In this document: in pieces, positions 1-9,588 of the stretch
How the letters are laid out: each line of letters begins with the position of its first letter
How positions within the stretch are numbered: position 1 is the stretch's first letter
NCBI RefSeq assembly: GCF_003258295.1
Contig: NZ_QKYN01000077.1
Coordinates: forward strand, 1 to 64,000
Origin: Streptacidiphilus pinicola
GTDB lineage: Bacteria; Actinomycetota; Actinomycetes; Streptomycetales; Streptomycetaceae
Reading direction: 5' to 3'
Length of the DNA: 64,000 nucleotides
The notes under the pieces: model-generated
What the model saw: the letters and a program-made list of their open reading frames with translations, nothing else
Databases searched by the model: none
Told to the model about the DNA's origin: nothing
Position numbers and translations under genes: made by a program

Positions 1-819
1 GCGCCCGCCCCGCTGACCGACGCGGCCGGACGCGTCGTCGGGGTGACCGCCGTCGGGGAGGACGGCGAGTCGGCCGAGTACCGCGCCGACGTCGTGATCG
101 CCGCCGACGGCGCGCCGGCGCGGACCGCGCTGGCCACCGGATGGCGGCGCGACGACCGCACCCCGATCGCGACGGCCGCCCGCCGCTACTACCGCACGGA
201 CGCCTTCGCCGACGACGAGTTCCTGCACCTGTGGGCGGACCTGCGCTTCGCGGGCGCCGACGCGGCGCTGCCCGGCTACGGCTGGCTCTTCCCGCTCGCC
301 GACGGCCGGGTCAACCTCGGCCTGGGCGGTATTCCGCACCGCAAGCACGGCGCCATCGACCTGCGTGCCAGCTTCGGCGAGTGGATCAAGCGCCTCCCGG
401 AGGGCTGGAAGCTCGACGAGGCCGCGGCGGAGTCGCCGCTGCGCAGCGCGGCCCTGCCGATGGGGCTCAACCGGCGTCCCCAGTACCGCGACGGGATGCT
501 GGTGGTCGGCGACAGCGCCGGCATGGTCAGCCCCTGGAGCGGCGAGGGCATCGGCGAGGCGATGGAGGCGGGCGAGATCGCGGCGGAATCCGTCGCCCTC
601 GCCCTGACCCGCCCCTCGGGCGCCCGCCGCGAGCAGGCCCTGCACCACTACCCGAAGGAGGTGCACCGCCGCTGGTCCCGCCACTACCTCCTCGGCAACG
701 TCGTCGCCGGGCACGTCTTCGCCCGCTTCGGCTACCGCCCCCTGCTCAACCGTGCCGTGACCTCCAGCCCCGCCGCGACCCGCCTCCTGGCCGGCCTCTT
801 CGGCCACCTGCGGGGGTGA
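1..819 (+). CDS. FAD-dependent oxidoreductase, geranylgeranyl reductase family (5' truncated)
   Basis: The frame is open from base 1, so the N-terminal FAD-binding Rossmann segment lies outside the window; the internal GTG at 43 is not the real start. The visible part includes the family's GDSAGMVSPWSGEGIGEAMEAG stretch in the second half (the GD motif that contacts FAD ribityl/phosphate followed by the lid region). Members reduce isoprenoid double bonds or act as related flavin oxidoreductases near menaquinone and electron-transport genes in actinomycetes. The gene runs toward the leftward operon and ends 27 bases from it, so the two are convergent. The family call is firm; the substrate is unknown. 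Confidence 0.85.
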   Translation, partial: APAPLTDAAGRVVGVTAVGEDGESAEYRADVVIAADGAPARTALATGWRRDDRTPIATAARRYYRTDAFADDEFLHLWADLRFAGADAALPGYGWLFPLADGRVNLGLGGIPHRKHGAIDLRASFGEWIKRLPEGWKLDEAAAESPLRSAALPMGLNRRPQYRDGMLVVGDSAGMVSPWSGEGIGEAMEAGEIAAESVALALTRPSGARREQALHHYPKEVHRRWSRHYLLGNVVAGHVFARFGYRPLLNRAVTSSPAATRLLAGLFGHLRG

Positions 820-846
820 CGCGCGCCGGTGGGTGGCGGCGGGCCG

Positions 847-2517
847 TCAGGCCCGCGTCGCGAGCCAGGCGGTCAGGCGGTGCAGGTCCGCCGGCCGGGC
901 CGGGGAGCCGGTCGCCTCGACGAGCGCGGCGAGCCGTTCGGGCCGGTACAGCACGGGCCGGTAGGTGGGCCGCTGGGCGACCGCCTCCAGCAGCCAGTCC
1001 GCGAGGGCCGAGGGCTCCGGGCGGGTCGTGAAGGCCCGGGCCGGCTCGACGGCGAGAACCGGAGCGAAGGCCGATCCGGGCACGGGGGCTCCGCCCGCGT
1101 GAAAGGCCAGAGCCAACGCCTGCCGCTCCTCGGGACGGGAGCGCAGGTTGCGCAGCCTCCACTCGACCCGATGCCGTCTGACCGCGGCACGGGCGCGGGC
1201 CCGGATCACGGCCGGAAGCGGCTCCCGGAGCCAGCCGTCGAGCGTGCGGGTGAGCCCGCGGACCAGCCGGCGGCCGACAGGGGTGAGCTGCGCCCGGGTC
1301 GACAGCGTGCGCGTCACCAGGCGGGCCTGGAGCCGCCGCTGGGCGAAACGGAAGGCGGCTTCGGGCGAGCCGGTGCGGGCGTGGTGCTCGCGCCAGAACC
1401 CGGCCACGCCGGTGAAGGCGTAGGCGCCGTGCAGCAGACCGGTGACGTGGCGGGGGTCGGAGCGCCAGGGTGCGTAGAACTCCTCCCGGCCCGAGTCCTC
1501 CAGCAGCGGGAAGAGGTGGAGCAGCGCGCCGAGCTTGCTGTGTTGGAACTCGTGCACCATCGTCGCCGCGAGCGAGGCGCCGTCCTGCGGCAACGCGACG
1601 ATCATCGCCCCGAAGGCGTCCCCGGTGGAGGCGCTGTAGTCGGCCGCCGACGGGAGACCGGGGGCGGCGTCCACGTTCCAGGGGACGATGCAGCGCACCT
1701 GCTCCACGTGCAACCCGCCCGGCCGGCCCGGCGGTGCGGTCAACTGGTCCACGGCTTCGACGAAGCGGCGTCTCCACTGCTCGACCTCGGCGTCGTCCAG
1801 GCGCTGCGGCGCGATCGGCTCGTCGAGATCCCGGTACGGGTCGACATCGTCCAGCCAGGTCCAAGCCGGTGATGGAGCATCAGCCGTGAGCACATGCAGC
1901 GCGTCCCAGGCCGATCCGCCCGCGCGGTCCAACGGCCGGACCTCCACGGCGCTCCGACCGTCGTCGAGGTGCAGCGCCGGGCCGCGCAGGCGCGCCACAG
2001 CGGCCCCGTAGTCACCCGAGGACGTCCCACCCAAGCCTCGGCCGCCCGACCTCGAATCGTTGAGCCTCGCGACGCCCAGGGTCGGCAACGGCACCACGCC
2101 GTCGCGCACCGGGATCTCCGTGTCGGCGTCCAGCCCCGCCCGGACGCAGGCCGCCAGCGCGACGGCCGCGAGGTGGCCCAGGTCCACCCGGAGCGGGGGC
2201 CCGGACGATGAGCCGTGCAGTCTCCGCAGCGCGTGGCCCAGCCAGGAGCCGACCTGAGGACTCATCAGAATCAGTTCCGCAGCGGCCGGCTGAGCGCGTG
2301 CCGCGGCGGAGAGGAGTTTCCACGACCGGTCCACAGCCTCGGCGCCGCCGGGCAGGTCGCCGTCCGCACGGAGCCGGTCGAGCAGTCGGCGCAGCAGCAG
2401 CAGTCGGCGGGCGCGCTCGCCCTCCAGCAGGAAGCCGACCGCCTCGGCAGACCCCCCGCCGGCGGCGAGTTCGTCGAACCAGGCGCCCGGCATGCTCAGC
2501 GCGGGCGCCTCGCTCAC
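847..2517 (-). CDS. HExxH-motif peptide hydroxylase (aKG-HExxH type)
   Basis: This 556-residue protein carries HEFQH at residues 322-326 in the context MVHEFQHSKLGALLHL, followed by a long helical C-terminal half. That layout matches the HEXXH putative peptide-modification family that accompanies FxSxx-COOH RiPP systems, now annotated as alpha-ketoglutarate-dependent peptide beta-hydroxylases. I chose GTG at 2517 because it overlaps the stop of the upstream small gene (GTGA), which indicates translational coupling; the longer upstream frame is an Arg-rich antisense-like extension. It is the last gene of the operon, right after its likely peptide substrate. The metal-binding role of H322, E323 and H326 is inferred from the motif. 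The actual residue modified is unknown. Confidence 0.8.
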   Translation of the reverse strand: MSEAPALSMPGAWFDELAAGGGSAEAVGFLLEGERARRLLLLRRLLDRLRADGDLPGGAEAVDRSWKLLSAAARAQPAAAELILMSPQVGSWLGHALRRLHGSSSGPPLRVDLGHLAAVALAACVRAGLDADTEIPVRDGVVPLPTLGVARLNDSRSGGRGLGGTSSGDYGAAVARLRGPALHLDDGRSAVEVRPLDRAGGSAWDALHVLTADAPSPAWTWLDDVDPYRDLDEPIAPQRLDDAEVEQWRRRFVEAVDQLTAPPGRPGGLHVEQVRCIVPWNVDAAPGLPSAADYSASTGDAFGAMIVALPQDGASLAATMVHEFQHSKLGALLHLFPLLEDSGREEFYAPWRSDPRHVTGLLHGAYAFTGVAGFWREHHARTGSPEAAFRFAQRRLQARLVTRTLSTRAQLTPVGRRLVRGLTRTLDGWLREPLPAVIRARARAAVRRHRVEWRLRNLRSRPEERQALALAFHAGGAPVPGSAFAPVLAVEPARAFTTRPEPSALADWLLEAVAQRPTYRPVLYRPERLAALVEATGSPARPADLHRLTAWLATRA

Positions 2518-2753
2518 TCCGCCCTGCCCGGTTCGCCGCCCATCGTGGCGCCGCCACGCGGTCGGTGCACCTGGGCCATCAGGCGTGGATGACCGACAGG
2601 AGCCACGAGCTCGCACAGGTCGGCGAGAGCCACGCCTGCGAGGTCGGGCACATCCGATGGGACGGCGCCCGATTCGATGACGTCGGCCATGACGACGTCG
2701 GGCCCGATGCGGTCCCCGGCAGTCGGTGCACCCAACGTGCGATCCCCCTTCAC
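2514..2753 (-). CDS. FxsA-like RiPP precursor candidate
   Basis: A short ORF of 79 residues from GTG 2753 (ATG at 2690 is an alternative, giving 58 residues). Its centre reads DVPDLAGVALADLCEL, very like the conserved leader helix of FxSxx-COOH precursors (xLPDLxGxxLAxL). It is followed by a Pro/His/Arg/Gly-rich tail ending GEPGRAE. The hallmark C-terminal F-x-S-x-x is absent, so this is a divergent member or a different class of substrate. The stop overlaps the start of the HExxH hydroxylase by four bases, and the upstream neighbour is the caspase gene, so it is embedded in the operon. The family link rests on the leader pattern and on context. The tail contains two His residues (GHPRLM, QVHRP) that would be plausible hydroxylation sites. 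Confidence 0.6.
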   Translation of the reverse strand: MKGDRTLGAPTAGDRIGPDVVMADVIESGAVPSDVPDLAGVALADLCELVAPVGHPRLMAQVHRPRGGATMGGEPGRAE

Positions 2754-2817
2754 GCACTCACTGTTGACGTTGTCATGGTCTTCCCATACAGACGCGCCGG
2801 TAACCTGGATCGGACGG

Positions 2818-3933
2818 TCAGCCGGTCTCGCCGCGCTGTCCCACGCACCGCTGCACCGCGGCCTCGAGCGCCTTGCCGCGCCTCTCATCAGGGTCGAGCA
2901 TCCGGACCAGATCGTAAAGACTCCACAGGCACGCGGGGGTGCGGCTGAGGTGACCTGTCATCATCACCACGTCGGTGCGCAGGACATGGTGCCGCGGCAT
3001 CCGCTCCACGCAGTCCGTGCTCAGCGCGTCGACGAGGGACTGTCGTTGCACCGGGTCGGCGGTCAGCGGGTAGGCCAGCAGCGCCTCGACGACCTCTCCC
3101 CTCGCGACCGTCCGCACGGCCTGGGGCAAGGACCCCGACGGGGACGGGACGACCGCGGACTCCGGCGCGTGGACGGCGATCCGGGGCAACTGATCCGCGC
3201 TGCCCTGCCGGCGCAGTTCCGCCAGCCGCGCGTCGACAGCACGGAAGAGCTGCCGAGGCTCGGGAGGCCAGGGCCCAGCGGCCGGTGACCGCTCCAGTTC
3301 GGTCAGCACCAGGTCGGAGAAGAGACCGGTGCGCCGGTCCGGGTCGTTCAGGGCCCGCTGGCCGCGGGAGGCGCCCACCAGCAGCACCTGCTCGCAGTCC
3401 GGCACCCGTCGGCCCGCAGGCAGCCGTTCGCCGGGCAGGTCGGCGACGAAGCGGTGGTCCTCGACGAAGGTCTGGCAGGCGTCGACGATCCAGATCTGCC
3501 GGGTGAAGCAGCGGTTCAGATCGGTCGCCAGGGTGCGCCGCGCCGACTCCAGGTCGAGGTTGCGCTTGTCGGCCGCGCCCGCGTCGGCGCAGAACAGGCG
3601 CAGGTGCTCGTCGCGGTCCAGCACGCCGTGGCCGCCCCACCACACCCACAGCAGACTGTCCTGCCGTGGGGCCGAGCAGGTGGTGACGGCGTCACGCACC
3701 CGCTCGTAGACGGCCACCTGTTCGCGGGCGGCCTCGCGCGCGCCCGGCCTCTCCTCGGGGGCGGCCAGTGGAGCGAGCAGGGTCACGATGTTCGCGGCCG
3801 GGACACCGCGCCCCAGCAGCCAGGACCGGAACCGCAGCGCGTCGGAGGCCGGCCCCGGCAGGTCCCACGCGGGTCCCGCCGCGTACCGCTCCACACCCAC
3901 GATCAGCGCGTGGGTGAGCTCCGGTGACGTCAT
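2818..3933 (-). CDS. Caspase-like protease with C-terminal EAD2-like domain
   Basis: This 371-residue protein starts at ATG 3933, overlapping the hydrolase stop (ATGA). Residues 5-260 form a peptidase C14 caspase-like domain: the catalytic His sits in WWGGHGV (H102) and the Cys in IVDACQ (C153), each at the end of a hydrophobic strand. Residues about 275-371 resemble the N-terminal domain of the VMAP protein of the same operon: EALLAYPLTADPVQRQSL compares with DALCALPALRDPQQRYEL, and both end in an L-x-D/V-V-x-L-(F/L) helix followed by RGxxLEAAV/RGFREAV. Such paired effector-associated domains (EAD2) recruit effectors to sensors in bacterial conflict systems. The predicted role is a signal-activated suicide protease; its targets are unknown. 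Confidence 0.85.
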   Translation of the reverse strand: MTSPELTHALIVGVERYAAGPAWDLPGPASDALRFRSWLLGRGVPAANIVTLLAPLAAPEERPGAREAAREQVAVYERVRDAVTTCSAPRQDSLLWVWWGGHGVLDRDEHLRLFCADAGAADKRNLDLESARRTLATDLNRCFTRQIWIVDACQTFVEDHRFVADLPGERLPAGRRVPDCEQVLLVGASRGQRALNDPDRRTGLFSDLVLTELERSPAAGPWPPEPRQLFRAVDARLAELRRQGSADQLPRIAVHAPESAVVPSPSGSLPQAVRTVARGEVVEALLAYPLTADPVQRQSLVDALSTDCVERMPRHHVLRTDVVMMTGHLSRTPACLWSLYDLVRMLDPDERRGKALEAAVQRCVGQRGETG

Positions 3934-5111
3934 GCCAGCCGCTCCGCGACGGCGCGGTAGACGGCGCGGTTGCTCCAGTAGGCACTGTGCGAGGCGGGGA
4001 ACGGCTGGCCGTTGTCGACCTCCACGTCCTCGACCCGTCCGGGGAAGATCCCCGCGCCGATGTAGGAGAGCAGGTCGCGGCGGTCGTAGAGGTTCAGCCA
4101 GCGCGGCACGTGCTCGGGCAGCACCGAGGGGTACGGCAGGGTGGGCAGCGCGTCCGTCTCGTACAGGAAGGGCGCCTGCGAACCCACCGTGACCAGCAGT
4201 TCGACCTGCGGCAAGGGCTCGGCGACCAGCGTCTCCAGCGCGGCGATCCCGCCCAGGCTGTGGCCGATCAGCACGACCGGGCCCTCCACGCCGAGCACGG
4301 TCTCCCGAAGGCGGGCCCGGATCCGCTCGCCGCGCGCGAGGTAGTGCAGCACGTCGCCCGCGAACGGATGAGCCGCGTCGGTCAGGGACCGGCGTCGGCG
4401 TACCGCCTGACGGCTCGCCAGCCACAGCGGCGGACGCAGCAGCAGGCGGGTCGGCGAGGGCGCCCGGTCCGCACCGGGCGCCGCCGCGCCCATGGCGCCG
4501 GCCGCGGCGGCCACCGCCCGGTCGCGGGCCGCGCCGTCGCAGACCACGGCGGTGTCCTCGTCCAACTGTGCGGCGACGGCCGCGGCCACCACCGAGCGGG
4601 CCAGCATCAGGGCCAGCTCCTGGTCGTCGAGCCGTTCGTCCGCACCCGGCAGCAGTTCGCTGCCCTGCAACGAGGCCGCGGCGTCGGCCATTCCGTCCCG
4701 CAGCTCGGCCGGCACCGGCACGGTGGCGGGACCCGTGGCGGCGGTGAGGGCATCGGCCAGGACGCGGAGCAGCTTGCGCGGGCGCTCCCCGGGGAGCGCC
4801 GCCCCCGGCGGCAGCTCGCCGGGCTCCGCGGCGCCGGCTGCGGCGGCCGCGAGTTCGGCGAGCGGGTCCCGGTAGAGCACGTCCCAGAGCGCGACCGGGT
4901 CCTCCGGCTCGGGCCCGCCGCGTGTGCGGGCGTGTCCGGGTATCGACGCGCCGTCGGCCCGCAACCGTGCGCCCAGGTCGCCGCCCCAGTAGCAGGGCAC
5001 CGCCGTCAGCTGCGGCGTCTGCTCCCCGAGCCCCTCGCAGACGCGCTGGAAGAGCGCGGAGAAGCGGGGCTCACGAACACCCGTCCCGTGTACGAAGACC
5101 GCTGTACCCAT
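3930..5111 (-). CDS. Alpha/beta hydrolase (lipase/esterase-like)
   Basis: This 393-residue protein begins MGTAVFVHGTGVREPRF, a typical strand plus HG oxyanion turn. It carries the nucleophile elbow GHSLGG at 283-288 (Ser285) and a late His in PASHSAYW, consistent with a Ser-His catalytic pair. ATG 5111 is preceded by GAGGGG at a good distance; the longer upstream frame is antisense to the next gene and is rejected. The 82-base gap to the FxsT-like gene is the largest between the upstream genes of the operon. Its stop overlaps the caspase start, so the two are probably translated together. Standalone hydrolases of this type occur as candidate effectors in conflict operons. A membrane-lipid or small-ester substrate is possible, but nothing in the sequence decides it. 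Confidence 0.8.
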   Translation of the reverse strand: MGTAVFVHGTGVREPRFSALFQRVCEGLGEQTPQLTAVPCYWGGDLGARLRADGASIPGHARTRGGPEPEDPVALWDVLYRDPLAELAAAAAGAAEPGELPPGAALPGERPRKLLRVLADALTAATGPATVPVPAELRDGMADAAASLQGSELLPGADERLDDQELALMLARSVVAAAVAAQLDEDTAVVCDGAARDRAVAAAAGAMGAAAPGADRAPSPTRLLLRPPLWLASRQAVRRRRSLTDAAHPFAGDVLHYLARGERIRARLRETVLGVEGPVVLIGHSLGGIAALETLVAEPLPQVELLVTVGSQAPFLYETDALPTLPYPSVLPEHVPRWLNLYDRRDLLSYIGAGIFPGRVEDVEVDNGQPFPASHSAYWSNRAVYRAVAERLA

Positions 5112-5193
5112 GAGCCCCTCTGTACTCCGACCTTCGAACGCCGACGACCGCCTGCCCGTGCCGCCCGGAACGCCACTCCGGGCGCGCCGCGCC

Positions 5194-8100
5194 TCAGATG
5201 GGCAGCGCGGCCAGGTCGAACTCGATGCGCTGGTGCAGTCCCGCGGCCGTGGTGGTGGGATGCTGCTGGCCCAGCACCCGGCGCAGGCCCTCGAGCGCCT
5301 GCGCGTGGTGCTCGTCGGCCTCCTCCAGTCGGCCGAGGCCGCGCAGGTCGAGCGCGAGGTTGGCGCGGCACGCGAGGGTGACCGGGTGGTCCTCGCCCGC
5401 CTCCGCTTCGAGCAGGCGCAGGGCCGCCTCGTCGCGTTCCCGCGCGGCCTCGAACTCAAGCGCGGCGTAGTCGTCGTTGGCGCGGCTGAGCTCCGCGGTC
5501 AGGGTGAACAGGTGGCGCTCCCCGAGCGCGCGCCGGAAACCCTCCACCGCCTCCTCGTCCAGCCGGGTCGCGCCGGAAACCTCGCCGAGCGCGCGCAACG
5601 TAGCCGCCAGGTTGACCTGCGCGCTCAGGGTGAACAGGTGGCCGGGGCCGAGGCTCTCCGCGAAGCGCTTGACGGTCTCCTCCCCGATCTCGCGTGCGGC
5701 GCCGGGCTCGCCGCGCAGCCGTCGGTCGACCATCGCGTTCATGGCGGTGCTGAGCGTGTCGATGTAGGTGTCGCCGTAGCGGGTGCGCAGGCGCTGGAGC
5801 GTCTCCTCGTTGAGCCCGGCGGCGCCGGCCAGGTCCCCGTCGCGCCGACGGCACACCGCGAGCTCACGGGCGGCGCGCACGCTGGCGGCGTTGTCCACGC
5901 CGAAGGCGGTGCAGTAGCTGCGGTAGGTCTCCTCCTGGAGCAGCCGGGCCCGCGCGTAGTCGCCCGACTCCCGCACGTCGACGCTGATGGCGTTGAGGGT
6001 GTTCAGGGTGCGCGCGTCCAGCGGGCCGAAGACCTGCTCGCGCTGCTGGGCGGTCTCCTCGTCCAGCTCCAGCGCCTCGCCGAAACGTCCCGCGAACTTG
6101 AGAGCCAGGCCCAGGTCGTGCGCGATGATCAGCGCGGAGGGGTCGTCCGGGCCGAACAGGTCGCGGGCGCGGGTGTAGGCCTCCCGGTCGATCCGGAGCC
6201 CGGCGGATACGTCGCCCCGGTAGCGCAGGGCCATGGACATCTGCCGCATGGAGTCCAGCAGTTCCTCCTCGGCCACGGACGCCCTGCGGGAGACCTCGAG
6301 GGCCTGCTCCGTCAGGGTGAACGACTCCTCGAAGCCGCCGAGGAAGCGCAGCAGGAAGGCGAGTTGCTTGGTCATCTGGATGACCAGCGGGTCCTCCTCG
6401 CCGGATTCGACCCGCCAGGCGATCAGTGCAGTGCGGGCCAGCTGGGCCGCGGTCTCGTGGGCTCCCCAGTAGAAGAGGTAGTCGACCACCGAGTAGACCA
6501 GCTCACGGACCCACGGGTCGGTGCTCTCGGCCGCCCCGGAGGCCTGGACGTGCGGCAGCAGCGCCTGGAACGCGGGCCACTGGTCGGCCGCCGAGGTGGA
6601 GCCGGCCGGCTTGGCCGCCGCCAGCAGCACCTGGGCGGCGCGGCGCATCTCCCCGGTGCGCTGCTCGTCCATCCCGGCCTGGAGCACGGCCTGCATCAGC
6701 CGGTGCATCTGCAGGGTGCCGGTCTTGTGGTCGAGGCGGATCAGTGAGAGCCGGCTCAACTCGCGCGTGGCCCGGCCCAGTTTGACCGGATCCTGGAGCA
6801 CCGGGTCGAGCAGCGGGCTGACCTCGACGCTCCGGGGGGTGCGCAGCAGGCTGAGCGGGATCGGCTCCGGGGCCATGCAGGCGCAGACCTGGAGCAGGTC
6901 GCGGGCGGCCGGGTTCTCGGCCGACAGCCGCTCCAGCGAGATGTCCCAGGCGGCCGCGACCGGCAGCGGGTAGTCGGGGGCGGGGTCGAGTTGCAGGATG
7001 CCGGGGCGCCGCTGCTCGAGCAGTTCCAGGTACTCGCCGACGGTCATGCCGGTGGCCGCGTGCCAGGCCGCGGCCTGCTCGATGGCCAGCGGCAGATCAC
7101 CGAGCGCCTCGGCCAGTCGGTTCGCGTCCTCGCGCGAGAGCGCCTGCGCCCGGCGCTGGAGCAGTGCGATGCTCTCCTCGCGCTGGAACACGTCCACCGT
7201 CAGCGGCCTGGCGACGCGCTCCCACTCCGGGTTGCGCGAGGTCACGATGATCTGCCCGGGGCCGCCGATCGGGAAGTAGCGACGCACGGTGTCGATGTCG
7301 GTGGCGTTGTCGAAGACGAGCAGCCAGTTGTCGTACGGCTGGCCCGTGCGCAACGCCTCGCGCACCGCCGGGACGGCCGTGTTGGCCTGGGGGCCGGTCT
7401 CCAGACCCAGGCGCACGGCCAGTTCGGCCAGGGCGCCGAGGATCAGGCTCTCGCGTTCTGCGGGGATCCACCAGATCACGTTGTACTCGTGCATCCGCCG
7501 GTAGACGTACTCCAGGGCGATCTGCGTCTTGCCGACGCCGCCCATGCCGTGCAGGGCGTGCGGGAGCACGGCGGCGGTCCCGTCCCCGCGCAGCCGGTCC
7601 GCGACCGCGCCGAGCAGTTCCTCCCGCCCCGTGAAGTGCGGATTCTTCGGTGGCACATTGCCCATCACTTTGGGCTGACCGGTGCGCACGTACCGGGTCT
7701 CCACCGGATTCTCCCTCTCCTGGTCCGACGATCCGATGTTTTCCGCTACCGCGGTGCTTGTCTCAAGGGGCGGCACTGCACCTACTCCTGACGGTCCACC
7801 AGCTGACTCGCCCTCTTTTAGCACATTTGCGGCATTCAGCGCGTTTGCTGTCGAAGGCTTGGTATGACCCGACGCGACGGATGCCGCCAGCCGTCTCGCC
7901 CGCACCGCGTACGGCCCGGAAAGCGCCCGCATCACCGCCTTCTCCACGGTGATCCACGGCTGGCCCGCCTCGGGCAGCGGCGTGCCCTCCGGGTCGATCA
8001 GCGCGGCCCGCAGCTTGGCCCCGCTCTCTCCGGCGGCGGGCAGCTCCGCGAGCGTGCTGACCACCTCGGCCACCTCGGAGCGGGACGTGGTGGCGAGCAG

Positions 8101-9588
8101 CGCCTCGCGCACGCCCAGGGCGAAGTCCGGCCCGGGCGTGTCCTCACGGTTCCAGTCGATGAGCCCGCCCATGAAGATCTCCGCCAGCTGGGACGGCCCG
8201 GTGCGCGGCGACAGCCGCTGCTGCAGGCTCATGATGACGTCGAACTGAAAGGCGGAGGCGGCGAGTTGGGCCGCGAGGCGACGAGCCGGGGGCGAGGCGA
8301 GCGAGGCGAACCGGCGCACCGCCGCCTGGGCGTCCTGCGGTCGGGTGGTCCGCGGCGCGCGCATCCCCGGCGCCGGGCTGCCCAGGGCCAGCGCGCCGGC
8401 CATGACGCCGGGCAGCACCAGCCGGAGCCCGGGCTCGCCCGCCACCAGGGCGGCCCAGGCCGCGAACGACTCCTTCTTGAGGCTGAGCACCGGCACCGGG
8501 ACCCGTCCCGGGCCCGGCGCGGCCGCCGGGTTCAGCGGGTCCTCCAGCTCGGGTGGCTGGTCGTGCAGCAGCCGGGTGTTCGGGGCGGCGAACCCGGCCG
8601 ACCCGAAGCGGGCCCGGTGCGGGACGAGGGAGCTCCGGTGCCACAACGAGGTGGGGAGCACGTGGGAGATGGCGGTGGGCCCCTTGCGGGCAAGCATGCC
8701 GAGCAGTCCGTCCATCACGCTGCCGGCCCAGCCCGGGGCCAGGCCGTCGGTGACCACCAGGTACAGCTGGGAGCCCGCCGGACCGAGTGCCTCGCTCGGG
8801 TCGCCGACGCCGCCTCCGGCGTGCCGCAGCACGGCCGCCCCGTGCTCGGGGACCTCCAGCCGCAGCATGCGGACGTCACGGAAGGCGCCGCTCCACACGG
8901 CCTGCTCGGCGATCTGCGCGACGACCTGCGCCCAGGGCGCCATGGTCGGCGCGGTGTCGACGAAGAGCAGCAGTTCGAGCGCGCGTCGGCAGCGGCGCCG
9001 GGTGTAGGGCAGCCAGAGGTCGTCGGCCATCCCGCGCTCGGCGGTGCGCTCCTCGTCCAGTTCCTGGCGTAAGGAGTCGGGGACGTCCCGGCGCAGCACC
9101 CGCAGTGCGCGCGCCAGCGGGGCGACCCCGTGACGCCGCGCCAGCCGGAACGGCAGCGCCCTGCGTCCCTGGTCGTGCGAAGCCGCGTCCTCGCCCGACG
9201 GCGGCCCGGTCCGGCCCGCGGTCGCCGGCGACTCGTCGGCCCCGGGGGCCTGGGACTCGGGAGCACCCGGTCCGAGGAGCAGCTCCCCCGGTGCGGCGTC
9301 GCCCGGGTCGGGGCGGATCAGAGCCGCGTCCGCGCCCGCCAGCAGCTCCTCGGCGCCGTCGTCCGAGGCCTCGCCGCCGACGGGGTCGGAGCCCTCGTCC
9401 GGACCGGAACCCGCGTCGGGCGTCTGCCCGGCCTGGCCCTGGCCACCGGTGCTCTGACCGCCGGTGCTCTGACCGCCGGTGCCTTGGTCACCGGCGCTCC
9501 GGAGCACCGCCGAGGCGAGCCAGGCGGCGTCGGCGATCTCGCGCCAACTCAGCCTGCCAGGGGCGCGTTCCCTGTGCAGACCCTCCAT
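5194..9588 (-). CDS. vWA-like / NB-ARC / TPR protein, FxsT type
   Basis: A 1,464-residue multidomain protein. Residues 35-55 hold STGGQ repeats in a long acidic Gly/Ala/Ser linker. Residues about 200-380 look like the SAV_2336-type vWA-like fold, with LLLFVDTAPTM at the site of a MIDAS motif (DxSxS replaced, so metal binding is doubtful) and a VVTDGL strand near 280. A STAND NTPase follows: P-loop GMGGVGKT at 681-688, WLLVFDNATD as Walker B, IIVTSRNPEW as sensor and LGDLPLAIEQ as the GxP-type motif. From about residue 1000 to the end there are many TPR units. The order matches the FxSxx-COOH system TPR protein (FxsT). It is probably the switch and scaffold that senses a signal and releases the effectors. 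Its stop is 82 bases before the hydrolase; its start overlaps the MoxR stop. Confidence 0.85.
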   Translation of the reverse strand: MEGLHRERAPGRLSWREIADAAWLASAVLRSAGDQGTGGQSTGGQSTGGQGQAGQTPDAGSGPDEGSDPVGGEASDDGAEELLAGADAALIRPDPGDAAPGELLLGPGAPESQAPGADESPATAGRTGPPSGEDAASHDQGRRALPFRLARRHGVAPLARALRVLRRDVPDSLRQELDEERTAERGMADDLWLPYTRRRCRRALELLLFVDTAPTMAPWAQVVAQIAEQAVWSGAFRDVRMLRLEVPEHGAAVLRHAGGGVGDPSEALGPAGSQLYLVVTDGLAPGWAGSVMDGLLGMLARKGPTAISHVLPTSLWHRSSLVPHRARFGSAGFAAPNTRLLHDQPPELEDPLNPAAAPGPGRVPVPVLSLKKESFAAWAALVAGEPGLRLVLPGVMAGALALGSPAPGMRAPRTTRPQDAQAAVRRFASLASPPARRLAAQLAASAFQFDVIMSLQQRLSPRTGPSQLAEIFMGGLIDWNREDTPGPDFALGVREALLATTSRSEVAEVVSTLAELPAAGESGAKLRAALIDPEGTPLPEAGQPWITVEKAVMRALSGPYAVRARRLAASVASGHTKPSTANALNAANVLKEGESAGGPSGVGAVPPLETSTAVAENIGSSDQERENPVETRYVRTGQPKVMGNVPPKNPHFTGREELLGAVADRLRGDGTAAVLPHALHGMGGVGKTQIALEYVYRRMHEYNVIWWIPAERESLILGALAELAVRLGLETGPQANTAVPAVREALRTGQPYDNWLLVFDNATDIDTVRRYFPIGGPGQIIVTSRNPEWERVARPLTVDVFQREESIALLQRRAQALSREDANRLAEALGDLPLAIEQAAAWHAATGMTVGEYLELLEQRRPGILQLDPAPDYPLPVAAAWDISLERLSAENPAARDLLQVCACMAPEPIPLSLLRTPRSVEVSPLLDPVLQDPVKLGRATRELSRLSLIRLDHKTGTLQMHRLMQAVLQAGMDEQRTGEMRRAAQVLLAAAKPAGSTSAADQWPAFQALLPHVQASGAAESTDPWVRELVYSVVDYLFYWGAHETAAQLARTALIAWRVESGEEDPLVIQMTKQLAFLLRFLGGFEESFTLTEQALEVSRRASVAEEELLDSMRQMSMALRYRGDVSAGLRIDREAYTRARDLFGPDDPSALIIAHDLGLALKFAGRFGEALELDEETAQQREQVFGPLDARTLNTLNAISVDVRESGDYARARLLQEETYRSYCTAFGVDNAASVRAARELAVCRRRDGDLAGAAGLNEETLQRLRTRYGDTYIDTLSTAMNAMVDRRLRGEPGAAREIGEETVKRFAESLGPGHLFTLSAQVNLAATLRALGEVSGATRLDEEAVEGFRRALGERHLFTLTAELSRANDDYAALEFEAARERDEAALRLLEAEAGEDHPVTLACRANLALDLRGLGRLEEADEHHAQALEGLRRVLGQQHPTTTAAGLHQRIEFDLAALPI

